From the NCBI RefSeq assembly GCF_002214185.1, contig NZ_CP022161.1, positions 4,091,767 to 4,155,766 of the forward strand: a stretch of 64,000 bases of DNA, in the 5' to 3' direction. The notes below the pieces were generated by a model. It worked only from the letters and a program-made list of their open reading frames with translations, was not told the origin of the DNA and searched no databases. Shown one piece after another: positions 52,235 to 61,106 of the stretch. The translations under genes and the position numbers were made by a program. Within the stretch, counting starts at the first letter, position 1, and each line of letters starts with the position of its first letter. The stretch is from Streptomyces capitiformicae. Lineage in GTDB: Bacteria; Actinomycetota; Actinomycetes; Streptomycetales; Streptomycetaceae.

Positions 52235-53665
52235 TCATCGGCCGCCGACGGCGGGTGTGGGCGAGAAGCGGACCGGCAGCTCCACCAGGCCCCGCAGCCA
52301 GGGCGACGGCCGCCGGGTCAGCGATTCGGCCGGTACCGCCAGGTCGATGTCCGGGAGTCGGTCCAGTACGACCTCGATGCCCGTGCGGGCGATGACCTCG
52401 GCGATCTCCTGGGCGGGGAACGGACAGCGGTGCTCGCCGTGGCCGAAGGAGAAGTGGGCGTTGTTGCCGCCGGTGAGGGCGGAGCCGTCGGTGCGGACCC
52501 GGGGGTCGGAGTTGGCGCCCTGGAGGCCGAGGACGATCAGGTCGCCGGCGTGGAGGGCGTGGCCGCCCAGGCGGGTGTCGCGGGTGGTCCAGCGGCCGGC
52601 GGCGTTCTGGATGGGGGCGTCCTCCCACAACACCTCGTTCATGGCCTCCGCCACGCTGCTGCGGCCGCCGAAGAGGGACGCCGCGAAGCGGTCGTCCGTC
52701 AGCATCAGCCGCAGCGAGTTGCCGATCCAGTCGGCGGTCGGTTGGTGGCCGGCGGCCAGCATGACCGTCACGTCGTGGGTGACCTCCTCGACCGTGAAGC
52801 CGTGGGGGTTCGACAGGAGGCGGGACACCACGTCGTCCGCCGGGTGGCGCCGACGTTCGGCGACCACGCGGCCCATCGCCGTCGACACGTACGCCTCGGC
52901 GGCCATCGCCCTGTCCTGGCCGTCGAGGATGTCGTTCAACGCCGTCACCAGCCCGGGGCCCTGCTCCTCCGGGAAGCCGAAGAGGAACGCCAGCACGCGG
53001 ACGGGCAGGAGCGCCGCGTACTGCGTCACCAGGTCCGCCTCGCCCGCCCCGCACACCGCGTCGATCAGCTCGTCGGCGAACCGCTCGACACGGCCGCGCA
53101 GTTCGAGCGGGTCCACCGCCTCCAGCGCCGCGCCCACCATCGCCGCCCGCTCCCGGTACCGCTCGCCGACCGTGCCGACGACCGAGGGGTGCTTCCGGCC
53201 GATCACCGGGAGCAGCGGCCAGTCGGCGGGGATGTTCGGCCACTGGTTCCACAGCGCCGAGTCCCGGCTGAACAGCACCGGATCGCTGGTCACCTGGTGC
53301 AGCTCGCGATAGCCCAGCACCAGCCAGGCCGGTATCCCGCCGTCCAGCAGTACGGGGACGACCTCGCCGTGCTCTCGTCGCAACTGCCGGTAGAGGGGGG
53401 CGGATTCGGAGCGGAAGAGAGGGCCTGCGAGGGAGACGGGGATGGGGGCGACCCGTCCGGGCCAGGAGGGCTCGGGCCAGGGCTCGGGCCAGGGCTCGGC
53501 CGCGGGCATGGGGCCGGGGAGCGGAATCCCGGAGGTCCCGGAGGTCCCGGAGGTCCCGGAGGTCCCGGGGGTCCCGGGGGTCCCGGGGATCCCAGGGGGC
53601 CCGGGGGTCTCGCCACGTCCGCCCGTCCCGCCGGGCTCGTCGTTCTCAGAGGTTGCGTAGTCCAA
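52235..53665 (-). CDS. Conservon P450 lacking the EXXR motif (CYP157-like), starting at the cvnD position
   Basis: A 476-residue cytochrome P450. The heme-binding segment FSFGHGEHRCPFP has Cys414, and the I helix is MLAAGHQPTADW. The K-helix site normally reading E-x-x-R is EVLW (344-347), with no arginine, as described for the CYP157 family of Streptomyces conservons. The N-terminal 75 residues are repeat-derived: GTPGTPGTSGTSGTSGTSG from 9-bp units and EPWPEPWPEPSWPG. The TTG 53665 start lies 20 bases inside cvnC, and its first residues (MDYATSEND) look like the start of a CvnD GTPase, suggesting that a deletion joined the P450 to the cvnD start. Substrate and electron partner unknown. Confidence 0.85.
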   Translation of the reverse strand: MDYATSENDEPGGTGGRGETPGPPGIPGTPGTPGTSGTSGTSGTSGIPLPGPMPAAEPWPEPWPEPSWPGRVAPIPVSLAGPLFRSESAPLYRQLRREHGEVVPVLLDGGIPAWLVLGYRELHQVTSDPVLFSRDSALWNQWPNIPADWPLLPVIGRKHPSVVGTVGERYRERAAMVGAALEAVDPLELRGRVERFADELIDAVCGAGEADLVTQYAALLPVRVLAFLFGFPEEQGPGLVTALNDILDGQDRAMAAEAYVSTAMGRVVAERRRHPADDVVSRLLSNPHGFTVEEVTHDVTVMLAAGHQPTADWIGNSLRLMLTDDRFAASLFGGRSSVAEAMNEVLWEDAPIQNAAGRWTTRDTRLGGHALHAGDLIVLGLQGANSDPRVRTDGSALTGGNNAHFSFGHGEHRCPFPAQEIAEVIARTGIEVVLDRLPDIDLAVPAESLTRRPSPWLRGLVELPVRFSPTPAVGGR

Positions 53666-53993
53666 CTAGTACCTGCTCAAGGATGTCGAGGTCGATCAGC
53701 GCGGCCTTGTGTGGATGCAGGGCGCTCACCCGGCCCGCGGTGAGGAGGTCGGAGAGCAGGACCTTGGTGATGCTCACGGGGAGCCCCAGCTCGGCGGCGA
53801 TCTCCACCACCGCCGTCGGCCGCTCCGTCAGCCGCAGGATCGTCGTGTGCTCCGACTGCATGCCCGGCGCCGGATCGCACTCGGCGACGACCAGGGTCAC
53901 CAGGTCGAACGGCGTTCCGGGCGCGGAACGGCTGCGTCCCCCGGTGAGGGTGTACAGCCGGTCGGGCGAATCGTCCCTTCCGGGGCGGCTCAT
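53646..53993 (-). CDS. cvnC: Conservon protein CvnC (DUF742)
   Basis: A 115-residue DUF742 protein with a winged-helix-like region. It reads SRPGRDDSPDRLYTLTGGRS, then FDLVTLVVAECDPAPGMQSE and ILRLTERPTAVVEIAAELGL, ending with the strongly conserved ALIDLDILEQVLVGLRNL. ATG 53993 overlaps the cvnB stop in ATGA. In conservons CvnC associates with the roadblock and GTPase proteins at the membrane. The conserved ending at 53646 overlaps the start of the P450 rather than a cvnD gene. Confidence 0.9.
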   Translation of the reverse strand: MSRPGRDDSPDRLYTLTGGRSRSAPGTPFDLVTLVVAECDPAPGMQSEHTTILRLTERPTAVVEIAAELGLPVSITKVLLSDLLTAGRVSALHPHKAALIDLDILEQVLVGLRNL

Positions 53994-54490
53994 GACGTAC
54001 GGGGCCCCATGGTTGTGATCGTCGCCGTCGTGGTCGTGTGGGCGGTCGTCGCCGACATGATCGTGTGCGCGTCCGTACTCGACGGCCGGCGCGGGCGCGC
54101 GCTCAGGTGCGCGCCCAGCTGTTCGACCAACTCGCTCATGTTGTGGCCCACGAGCCCGGCGTCCGCGTCCTCGTCCGTGACCACGGCCAGATGGGCGCCC
54201 TCGCCCGCCTCCACGATGAACAGCACCCCGCCGTAGAACTCCGCCATCGCCGACCGTACGCCTCCGCTGCCGTCGCCGAACTCCACGGACGCCCCGTGGG
54301 ACAGCGACTGGATACCGGCGGCGATCGCGGCGAGCTGGTCGGCCTGGTCCACGGACAGCTCGGGCGTACGGCACAGCTTCAGGCCGTCCCGGGAGAGCAC
54401 GAGCGCGTGGCGGGCGCCCGGAGTACGTTCCAGCAAACCCTCCATGAGCCAGGTGAGCCTGTCGTCGGCGGTGGCGCCAGTGCCGGTCAT
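53990..54490 (-). CDS. cvnB: Conservon protein CvnB (roadblock/LC7)
   Basis: A 166-residue roadblock/LC7-domain protein: DRLTWLMEGLLERTPGARHA, ALVLSRDGLKLCRT, LAAIAAGIQSLSHGASVEFG, AVVTDEDADAGLVGHNMSEL. It is the GTPase-associated subunit of the conservon. The last 30 residues (DAHTIMSATTAHTTTTATIT) are a Thr/His-rich extension not typical of CvnB, probably from repeat-like 3' DNA. ATG 54490 overlaps the cvnA stop and the gene's own stop overlaps cvnC, so translation is coupled throughout. Confidence 0.9.
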   Translation of the reverse strand: MTGTGATADDRLTWLMEGLLERTPGARHALVLSRDGLKLCRTPELSVDQADQLAAIAAGIQSLSHGASVEFGDGSGGVRSAMAEFYGGVLFIVEAGEGAHLAVVTDEDADAGLVGHNMSELVEQLGAHLSARPRRPSSTDAHTIMSATTAHTTTTATITTMGPRTS

Positions 54491-56469
54491 GGGGTGGGGT
54501 CGCCTTCCAGGTGGGGGTGCGGATGCGTGGGATGGGTCGGATGCGTCTGCGGGGCGAGGGAGTCCGGGGAGTGGGGGTCCGTCTGTGCCGGGTGCGGTTC
54601 CCGTACGGGGTCCAGCTCCCACTTGGGTTCCGGTCCCGGTTCGGGTTCCCACGTCGCGCCCCGTACGGGTTCGGGCTCCCACCCGGGTTCGGGAACGGGG
54701 GCGGCCTCCCACGCGGGCTCCCACTTGGGTTCCGGTACGGCGCCCCACTCCAGCTCCCGTACCGGCTCCAGCATGGGATGGCTCACGACCTCCTCGGGCG
54801 CCGGCGTCACATCCGGTACGTCCCTCACGGGTTCCCGTACCGGGTCCCGTACCGGGTCCCGTACGGGCTCGTCCCCCGCGGCCGTCCCCTGGACGAACGC
54901 CTGGTCGAGCCCGCTCGTACCGCGGACCGCGCGGCGGAAGCTGCTGAAGCGGACGGCGCCGGTGCTGGCGTCCTCGGCGGGGCGGGAGTCGCGGGCCGGG
55001 CGGGCGTCGGCCGCCTGGGCGCCGGTGCGGGCCTCGGCCTCGGCGAGGGAGCGGCCGCGGCGGCGCCGGGGGAGGGCGTCGGGGCCCGTCGGGAACTCCT
55101 CGGCGGTGGTGGTCGGGGAGTCGGCCGGAAACTCGTGGGTGGGCGTCGGTTCGGGGCTCAGGTCGTAGGGGGCGCGGACGGCACCGTACGACTGTGACGG
55201 CCGGTCGGAAGCGGTAGCGGCCGTGGCGGCCGTAGTGGCTGTGGACGACGCGGGAGACGCGGCCGTCGGCACAGTGCCCGTACCCGTCCCCGTACTACTG
55301 GCGAGGATGTCCTGGGGAATGAGCATCAGCACCCCCGTGCCGCCGCGGGCGGAGGGGCGGAAGGAGACCTTCAGGCCGTGCTTGCGGGCGAGTCGGCCGA
55401 CGACGGCCAGGCCGAGGCGGGTGCCGGCGAGGCCGGCGAGGTCGGCGGACTCGCCCGAGACGGCGCGTTCGGCGCGGCGGAGCTGGACGTCGCTCATGAC
55501 CAGGCCGGAGTCCTCGACGGAGATGATGGCGCCGGCCGGGACCTCCTCCACGTAGACGTGGACCTCGGCGGTCGGGGGCGAGAAGTTGGCCGCGTTGTCG
55601 AGGAGTTCGGCGAGCGCGTGCATGACGCCCTCGGCGGCGTGTCCGGCGACGGCGGACTCGCTGGAGGAGTGCAGCCGGACCCGGCGGTAGGCGCCGATGC
55701 GGCCCATCGCACCGCGCAGGATCGACTCCATGGGGATCGGCCGCGCCCAGCGGCGGCCGGAGCGCGCGCCCGCGAGGACGGCGACGGAGTCGGCGAGCCG
55801 GCCCGCCTGGGCGGTGCGGTGGTCGAGGTGGAGAAGATCGGCGAGGACGTCCTCGTCGGAGTGACGTTCCTCCATGGCGCGCAGATCGGCGAGGGTGCCG
55901 GTGGCGAGGGCCTGCATACGGCCGGCCACGTTGGCGGTGACGGCGAGGACGGCGGTGCGTTCGGCCTCGGCCTGCCGGGCGCGTTCGGTGAGGCGGGTCG
56001 TCTCCTGGACGGTCTCCTCGGCCGTCCGTTCCCGCTCCTCGGCCAGTCGTTCGCGCTCGCGTTCGAACTCGGCGGTCAGGCGCGTCCGTTCCCGCGCGAA
56101 CTCCGCCGCGATCCGGGCCCGTTCCTGTACCGACTCCTCGGTCAGCCGACCCCGCTCCTGGCCGAATTCCTCCGCCATCCGGGCCCGTTCCTGGAGCAGC
56201 AGTCCGGCGTCCCGGGACACGGCGTCGAGGCGGTGGCGTAACAGTCTCACCGACTGCCGGGCGTGGACGGTGAGCGCGACGGCGACCGTGAGCAGCAGAG
56301 CGGCCGCGCCCGCGCCGGCCGCCAGGGGCGGTCTCATGGAGTCCGGCGCCAGCGCGACCGAACCGCCGACCACGACCGCGCCGAGCACAGCGGTGACCAG
56401 GGGCGCGGGCAGGATCGAGCGCAGGGCCGGGCGTTCGCCCGGTGGGCGTGGGGGGCTGGGCGCGGTCAT
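54487..56469 (-). CDS. cvnA: Conservon sensor CvnA (histidine-kinase-like)
   Basis: A 660-residue membrane sensor. Two membrane helices near the N-terminus (APLVTAVLGAVVVGGSVALA and AAALLLTVAVALTV) lead to a long coiled coil of charged repeats (ERARIAAEFARERTRLTAEF). The HATPase-like part has ELLDNAANFSPPTAEVHVYV and the G-box GTRLGLAVVGRLARKHGL, but no phospho-accepting His domain is obvious, as in other CvnA. The C-terminal 250 residues are Pro/Glu-rich and repetitive (DPVRDPVREPVRD from 12-bp units; EPEPGPEPKWEL). ATG 56469. First gene of the conservon; divergent from the FAD/Fe-S oxidase. Confidence 0.9.
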   Translation of the reverse strand: MTAPSPPRPPGERPALRSILPAPLVTAVLGAVVVGGSVALAPDSMRPPLAAGAGAAALLLTVAVALTVHARQSVRLLRHRLDAVSRDAGLLLQERARMAEEFGQERGRLTEESVQERARIAAEFARERTRLTAEFERERERLAEERERTAEETVQETTRLTERARQAEAERTAVLAVTANVAGRMQALATGTLADLRAMEERHSDEDVLADLLHLDHRTAQAGRLADSVAVLAGARSGRRWARPIPMESILRGAMGRIGAYRRVRLHSSSESAVAGHAAEGVMHALAELLDNAANFSPPTAEVHVYVEEVPAGAIISVEDSGLVMSDVQLRRAERAVSGESADLAGLAGTRLGLAVVGRLARKHGLKVSFRPSARGGTGVLMLIPQDILASSTGTGTGTVPTAASPASSTATTAATAATASDRPSQSYGAVRAPYDLSPEPTPTHEFPADSPTTTAEEFPTGPDALPRRRRGRSLAEAEARTGAQAADARPARDSRPAEDASTGAVRFSSFRRAVRGTSGLDQAFVQGTAAGDEPVRDPVRDPVREPVRDVPDVTPAPEEVVSHPMLEPVRELEWGAVPEPKWEPAWEAAPVPEPGWEPEPVRGATWEPEPGPEPKWELDPVREPHPAQTDPHSPDSLAPQTHPTHPTHPHPHLEGDPTP

Positions 56470-56731
56470 GGGCTGCTGTCCTCGGTCGGTTCTGAACTCG
56501 GTAACGCAGTCGGTTCCTGGCCTCGGTAACACGGTCGGTTCCTGAACGAGAAGCGACACCTGGTGCTCAATTGGCCGTCACTATATGGGAGTTCGTGACC
56601 TGAGTCGGGCGGTTTCCGGTTAGCTCCCCGGAATCCGTGCAACGTCCCAGCAACGTCCCACCATCGTGCCGCGATGTCCGCCGGACCGTCACCGGATGGT
56701 CACTGTCAGTGGTCGGGGGCATGCTGGATCC

Positions 56732-59700
56732 ATGACGGAATTCGGGGGCACGAAGAGTCGTGGGGACGAGGGCCGGGCCGGCGGCCGGGCCCGGGCCGGC
56801 GGCGACGTGGACGTACACGGTCTGCGGGCCGCGCTGGTGGCGGCCGTGGGCGGCGAGGTCGACTTCGGCGTGACCGCGCGGGCGCTGATGACGATGGACG
56901 CGTCCAACTACCGGAGGGTGCCGCTCGGCGTGGTCGCGCCCCGGGACGCGGACGACGTGGCGGCCGTCCTGTCGGTGTGCCGTGAGCAGGGCGTGCCGGT
57001 CGTGGCGCGCGGCGGCGGTACGTCGATCGCCGGGCAGGCCACCGGTACGGGCGTGGTGCTGGACTTCACCCGGCACATGAACCGGCTGGTGTCGCTCGAC
57101 CCCGAGGCGCGTACGGCCGTGGTCCAGCCGGGCCTCGTCCTGGACCGCCTCCAGGAGGCCGCCGCCCCGCACGGCCTCCGCTTCGGCCCGGATCCGTCCA
57201 CCCACAGCCGCTGCACCCTGGGCGGCATGATCGGCAACAACTCCTGCGGCGCGCACTCGGTGGCCTGGGGTACGACGGCGGACAGCGTGCGGCAGCTGTC
57301 CGTGCTCGACGGCAGGGGGGAGGCGCGGAGACCGGGCCGGGACTGGGCGGGCGCACCCGATGGCCTCCGGCCTTTGGTGGAGCGGGAGTTGGCGCGGCTG
57401 CGCACCGGCTTCCCCGACCTGCCCCGCCGTATCTCGGGCTACGCGCTCGACGCCCTGCTCCCCGAGCGGGGCGCGGACGTGGCCCGCTTCTTCTGCGGTT
57501 CGGAGGGCACGCTCGGGGTGCTCACGGAGGCGGTCGTACGACTCGTCGAGGCACCACGCGCGCGTGCCCTGGCCGTGCTGGCGTACGCCGACGAGAGCGC
57601 GGCGGCCGAGGCGGCGCCCGGACTGCTGCAGCCCGGCCCGCTGACGGTGGAGGGCATGGCGGCCGACCTGGTGCCACCGGGGACGGCCGGGCTGCCGCGC
57701 GGCGGGGCCTGGCTCTTCGTGGAGACCGGCGGCGAGACGACCGCCGAGGCCCGGGCGAACGCCGAGGCGATCGTGCGCGCGGCGGACTCGGCCGCGTCGC
57801 TCGTGGACTCGCTGGTGGTGACCGACCCCGCCGCCCAGCGCGCCCTGTGGCGTGTCCGAGAGGACGCGAGCGGTACGGCGACCCGCATGCCGGGCGGTGG
57901 GGGTCCCTCCCGCTCGAGCGGAGCCGAGAGTGGGGGAGAGGCCTGGCCGGGGTGGGAGGACTGCGCGGTGCCGCCCGCCCGACTGGGCGCCTACCTACGG
58001 GACTTCCGGGGCCTGCTGCGGGCCCACGACCTGCGCGGCACGCCCTACGGCCACTTCGGCGACGGCTGCATCCACGTCCGCATCGACTTCGACCTGCTGA
58101 CCGGGCCGGGCATCGCCCGCTTCCGCCGCTTCTCGGAGGAGCTGGCGGAGCTGGTCGTCGCGCACGGCGGCTCCCTCTCCGGCGAACACGGCGACGGCCA
58201 GGCCCGGGCCGAGCTGTTGCCGAAGATGTACGGCCCCGAGATGGTCGGGCTGTTCGAGCAGGTGAAGGCGGTCTGGGACCCCGACGACCTCCTCAACCCC
58301 GGCATGCTCGTACACCCCGCACCCCTGGACTCCAACCTCCGCTTCGCGGTGCTGCCGCGCGGCAGGCCTCCGGTGCCCGTGGTGTTCGGGTACCCGGAGG
58401 ACGGCGGCGACTTCTCGGCGGCCGTACGACGATGCGTCGGCGTCGCCAAGTGCCGTACGACCGAGGTGAGTCCGGCATCCGGGGCCGTCATGTGCCCCTC
58501 GTTCCGGGCGACGGGCGAGGAGGAGCACTCCACCCGGGGCCGGGCCCGGTTGCTGCACGAGATGCTGGCGGGCGAGGTGGTGACGGACGGCTGGCGCTCG
58601 CCGGAGGTACGGGACGCCCTCGACCTCTGTCTGTCCTGCAAGGGCTGCCGCTCCGACTGCCCGGTCGGCGTCGACATGGCCACGTACAAGGCGGAGTTCC
58701 TCCACCACCACTACGCGGGCCGCCGCCGCCCCGCCGCCCACTACGCGATGGGCCGGCTGCCGGTGTGGCTCCGCCTGATCGCCCGTACGCGCACGGCCCG
58801 CGTCGTCAACTTCCTCGCCTCGGTCGGCCCGTTGGCGCGGGCGGCGAAACGGCTGGGCGGGATCGCGGAGGAACGGGAGCTGCCGAGGCTGGCGTCGGTG
58901 CCGTTCAGCCGGTGGTATCTGCGATGGCTGAGGGAGCGGGTTGAGGAGGAGAAGGCGACGCAGGGGGAGATGATCGAGGGCGAGGCGATCGAGGGCGAGG
59001 TGATCGAGGGCGATCCGCTCGGTGGCCGATCCCTCGATCCGGAGGAGTTGGCCGACGCCATCGCCGAGGCGGGCTGGGAGCAGGAGGACGGCGAGGACGG
59101 CGAGGACGGCGAGGACGGCGAGGACGACGAGGACGACGAGGACGACGAGGACGACGAGGACGACGACGGTTACGAGTCACCGGAGATGGTGCTCCTGTGG
59201 ACGGACACCTTCACGGAGTACCTCTCGCCGTCCGTGGGGCAGGCCGCCCTGCGGGTCCTGGAGGCCGCCGGACTGCATGTCATCGTGCCGCCGACCCTGC
59301 GGATGAGGAGAAAACCGTCCTGGCTGAAGAGGATGGAGGCGGGCGAGGAGGTCTCCCTCACCCAGTGGAAGCTCACCCGTGCCCTGTTCAGCATGCGGCA
59401 GGGCCGCGTCTGCTGCGGCCTCACGTACATCTCGACGGGCCAGCTCGACCACGCCCGCGCGGTACTGCGCCGCACCCTCGACATGCTCGAAATGTTCCTC
59501 GATCCGATCCCGGCCCGGATACTGGCCGAGGATCCCGACCTCGCCCCGAAGCCGAGCCCCATCCCCATCCCCATCCCCATCGTCGTACTCGAACCGAGCT
59601 GCGCCGCCACCCTCCGCACCGACCTCCCCGAACTCCTCCCCGACGACCCCCGCGCCGCCCGACTCGCCGCCTCGGTCGTCACCTTCGCCGAGGCCCTCGA

Positions 59701-60094
59701 CCGGTACGCCCCGAACTGGACCCCTCCCGTCCTCGACCGCCCGGTCGTCGGCCAGACGCACTGCCATCAGCACGCCGTCCTCGGTGACGCCCCCGACCGC
59801 CGGCTCCGCGCCGCGGCCGGCCTCACCGGCGACCTGAGCGGCGGCTGTTGCGGCCTGGCCGGCAACTTCGGCTTCGAGAAGGGCCACTACGACGTCTCCG
59901 TGGCCTGCGCGGAAGACCAACTCCTTCCGGCGGTACGGGCGGCGGCCGACGACGCGGTACTCATGGCGGACGGCTTCTCATGCCGGACGCAGCTGGAACA
60001 GCTGGCGGGGCGGCGGGGGCTGCATATGGCGGAGGTGCTGGCGGAAGGGTTGGCGGAGCGGGCGAGGGGAGGGGCGGATCGGCCGGAGGCCTGA
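56732..60094 (+). CDS. FAD/Fe-S oxidoreductase (GlcD-GlcF/D-lactate-dehydrogenase-like fusion) with repeat-derived insertions
   Basis: A 1120-residue flavin and iron-sulphur enzyme that oxidises a 2-hydroxyacid such as D-lactate or D-2-hydroxyglutarate. FAD-binding half: VARGGGTSIAGQATGTGVVL and TLGGMIGNNSCGAHSVAWG; C-terminal FAD-oxidase motifs YGHFGDGCIHVRID and GEHGDGQAR. Fe-S part: CLSCKGCRSDCPVG (Cys633, 636, 639, 643); CCG domain motifs GRVCCGLTYISTG and GGCCGLAGNFG. Three insertions are unusual: a palindromic repeat in frame (about residues 388-405), a repeat EMIEGEAIEGEVIEGD followed by an Asp/Glu run (about 750-815), and PSPIPIPIPIPI. The catalytic and ligand residues remain. ATG 56732. 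Confidence 0.9.
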   Translation: MTEFGGTKSRGDEGRAGGRARAGGDVDVHGLRAALVAAVGGEVDFGVTARALMTMDASNYRRVPLGVVAPRDADDVAAVLSVCREQGVPVVARGGGTSIAGQATGTGVVLDFTRHMNRLVSLDPEARTAVVQPGLVLDRLQEAAAPHGLRFGPDPSTHSRCTLGGMIGNNSCGAHSVAWGTTADSVRQLSVLDGRGEARRPGRDWAGAPDGLRPLVERELARLRTGFPDLPRRISGYALDALLPERGADVARFFCGSEGTLGVLTEAVVRLVEAPRARALAVLAYADESAAAEAAPGLLQPGPLTVEGMAADLVPPGTAGLPRGGAWLFVETGGETTAEARANAEAIVRAADSAASLVDSLVVTDPAAQRALWRVREDASGTATRMPGGGGPSRSSGAESGGEAWPGWEDCAVPPARLGAYLRDFRGLLRAHDLRGTPYGHFGDGCIHVRIDFDLLTGPGIARFRRFSEELAELVVAHGGSLSGEHGDGQARAELLPKMYGPEMVGLFEQVKAVWDPDDLLNPGMLVHPAPLDSNLRFAVLPRGRPPVPVVFGYPEDGGDFSAAVRRCVGVAKCRTTEVSPASGAVMCPSFRATGEEEHSTRGRARLLHEMLAGEVVTDGWRSPEVRDALDLCLSCKGCRSDCPVGVDMATYKAEFLHHHYAGRRRPAAHYAMGRLPVWLRLIARTRTARVVNFLASVGPLARAAKRLGGIAEERELPRLASVPFSRWYLRWLRERVEEEKATQGEMIEGEAIEGEVIEGDPLGGRSLDPEELADAIAEAGWEQEDGEDGEDGEDGEDDEDDEDDEDDEDDDGYESPEMVLLWTDTFTEYLSPSVGQAALRVLEAAGLHVIVPPTLRMRRKPSWLKRMEAGEEVSLTQWKLTRALFSMRQGRVCCGLTYISTGQLDHARAVLRRTLDMLEMFLDPIPARILAEDPDLAPKPSPIPIPIPIVVLEPSCAATLRTDLPELLPDDPRAARLAASVVTFAEALDRYAPNWTPPVLDRPVVGQTHCHQHAVLGDAPDRRLRAAAGLTGDLSGGCCGLAGNFGFEKGHYDVSVACAEDQLLPAVRAAADDAVLMADGFSCRTQLEQLAGRRGLHMAEVLAEGLAERARGGADRPEA
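57893..57938. repeat. Palindromic repeat inside a coding sequence
   Basis: GGTCCCTCCCGCTCGAGCGG followed by AGCCGAGAGTGGGGGAG, the same repeat as at 5714-5753 and 41164-41219 with one base change, lies within the oxidoreductase gene. It is read in frame as GGPSRSSGAESGGE between the otherwise conserved TATRMP and AWPGWEDC. Confidence 0.85.
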
Positions 60095-60393
60095 TCCTCC
60101 GAGGAGCGTCCGGAAGAACTCCGCCACGACTCCGCGAGAACGTCCGGAAAACGCCCCTCGGGGCCGGTCGGACGGGACAGCGGTTGCCCGCTGTGGACGC
60201 CTGGGTGGCTGAGCTCCGGAAGGCCGCCGCCGACAGCCACTCAGCGGCGTACCAGCCGTAACGCGACCACTCACCCGCATACACGAGCGGTACGTAAGCC
60301 GTACGTACAGGTGGCTGTCGCCCGCAGTCCGCCCTTCAATGGGAACTGTCTTGCGCATAGACGCAAGACGCAAATGGCGGACGGGGGAAAGCC

Positions 60394-60621
60394 ATGGCTT
60401 CAGGTGTGCCCGGAAACAACGGCAACGGTTCCACTCTCGGCGAGAAGATCGGAGGCTGTCTCGGTCAGTTGGGATGCTCCATCGTGTTCCTCGCCATCCT
60501 CGCGGGCATCGGAGCGTCCTGTGACTTCGACTCCGACAGCAACCCCGAACAGGGCGATGTCTGCTACGACGTCGGCGAAGAGGTGACCAACTCGGCCGGG
60601 GAGACCTTCGTCTGCCGGTAG
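60394..60621 (+). CDS. Small single-pass membrane protein with Cys (75 aa)
   Basis: A 75-residue protein: polar start ASGVPGNNGNGSTLGEKIGG, one hydrophobic stretch CSIVFLAILAGIGASC, and an acidic extracytoplasmic tail with two Cys (GDVCYDVGEE and the terminal FVCR). ATG 60394 has a clear GGGGGAAAG site. Possibly a small envelope protein with a disulphide; no family recognised. The 299 bases before it (60095-60393) hold no gene that I can support. Confidence 0.65.
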   Translation: MASGVPGNNGNGSTLGEKIGGCLGQLGCSIVFLAILAGIGASCDFDSDSNPEQGDVCYDVGEEVTNSAGETFVCR

Positions 60622-60639
60622 CGGGAAGGGGCGCGGGTA

Positions 60640-61005
60640 TCAGGTGAGGCCGGCGGTGAAGCCTGTCGCGTGGCCCTGTTCGTCCCACCGGATCGCCAGG
60701 ATGCCCACGACGGCGTCGCGGTTGATGGGGCCGAACACATGCGGGAACAGAACGTCCGCGCCGACTCCCGGAGGCGGGGCCGGGACGGCCGCCTCGAACT
60801 CGACCCGGGCATCCAGCCGAGCCTCGTCGATGACGAGCACGTGCAACGGCTTCGGCGCGTCGCGGTAGAAGGCATTGACGACGGCCAGGGTGGTCGGCTC
60901 GTCGGGGGAACAGTGGACGAAGCCGTCCTCGGGCAGGGAGTCGGGGGAGTAGGGCTGGTCGGGGTGGGCGTTCCAGGCGGCGAGGGACACGACGTGGTGG
61001 ATCAT
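60640..61005 (-). CDS. DUF952 protein
   Basis: A 121-residue protein of the DUF952 family: MIHHVVSLAAWNAHPDQPYS, EDGFVHCSPDEPTTLAVVNA, VLVIDEARLDARVEFEAAVP, then LFPHVFGPINRDAVVGI. The HCS motif and the HVFGPI block are conserved; the fold is small and globular and its function unknown. ATG 61005 starts at the family N-terminus; a longer start at 61041 is less likely. Convergent with the small membrane protein gene. Confidence 0.88.
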   Translation of the reverse strand: MIHHVVSLAAWNAHPDQPYSPDSLPEDGFVHCSPDEPTTLAVVNAFYRDAPKPLHVLVIDEARLDARVEFEAAVPAPPPGVGADVLFPHVFGPINRDAVVGILAIRWDEQGHATGFTAGLT

Positions 61006-61106
61006 GGCCCGGTTATACAGCAGGGGTACGCGGGGGTGCATGGGGCCGCTGCGGCATGGCAGCCGACCTTGATCGACAAGCGGGTGGCGCCTACGCTCCC
61101 GTGCCC

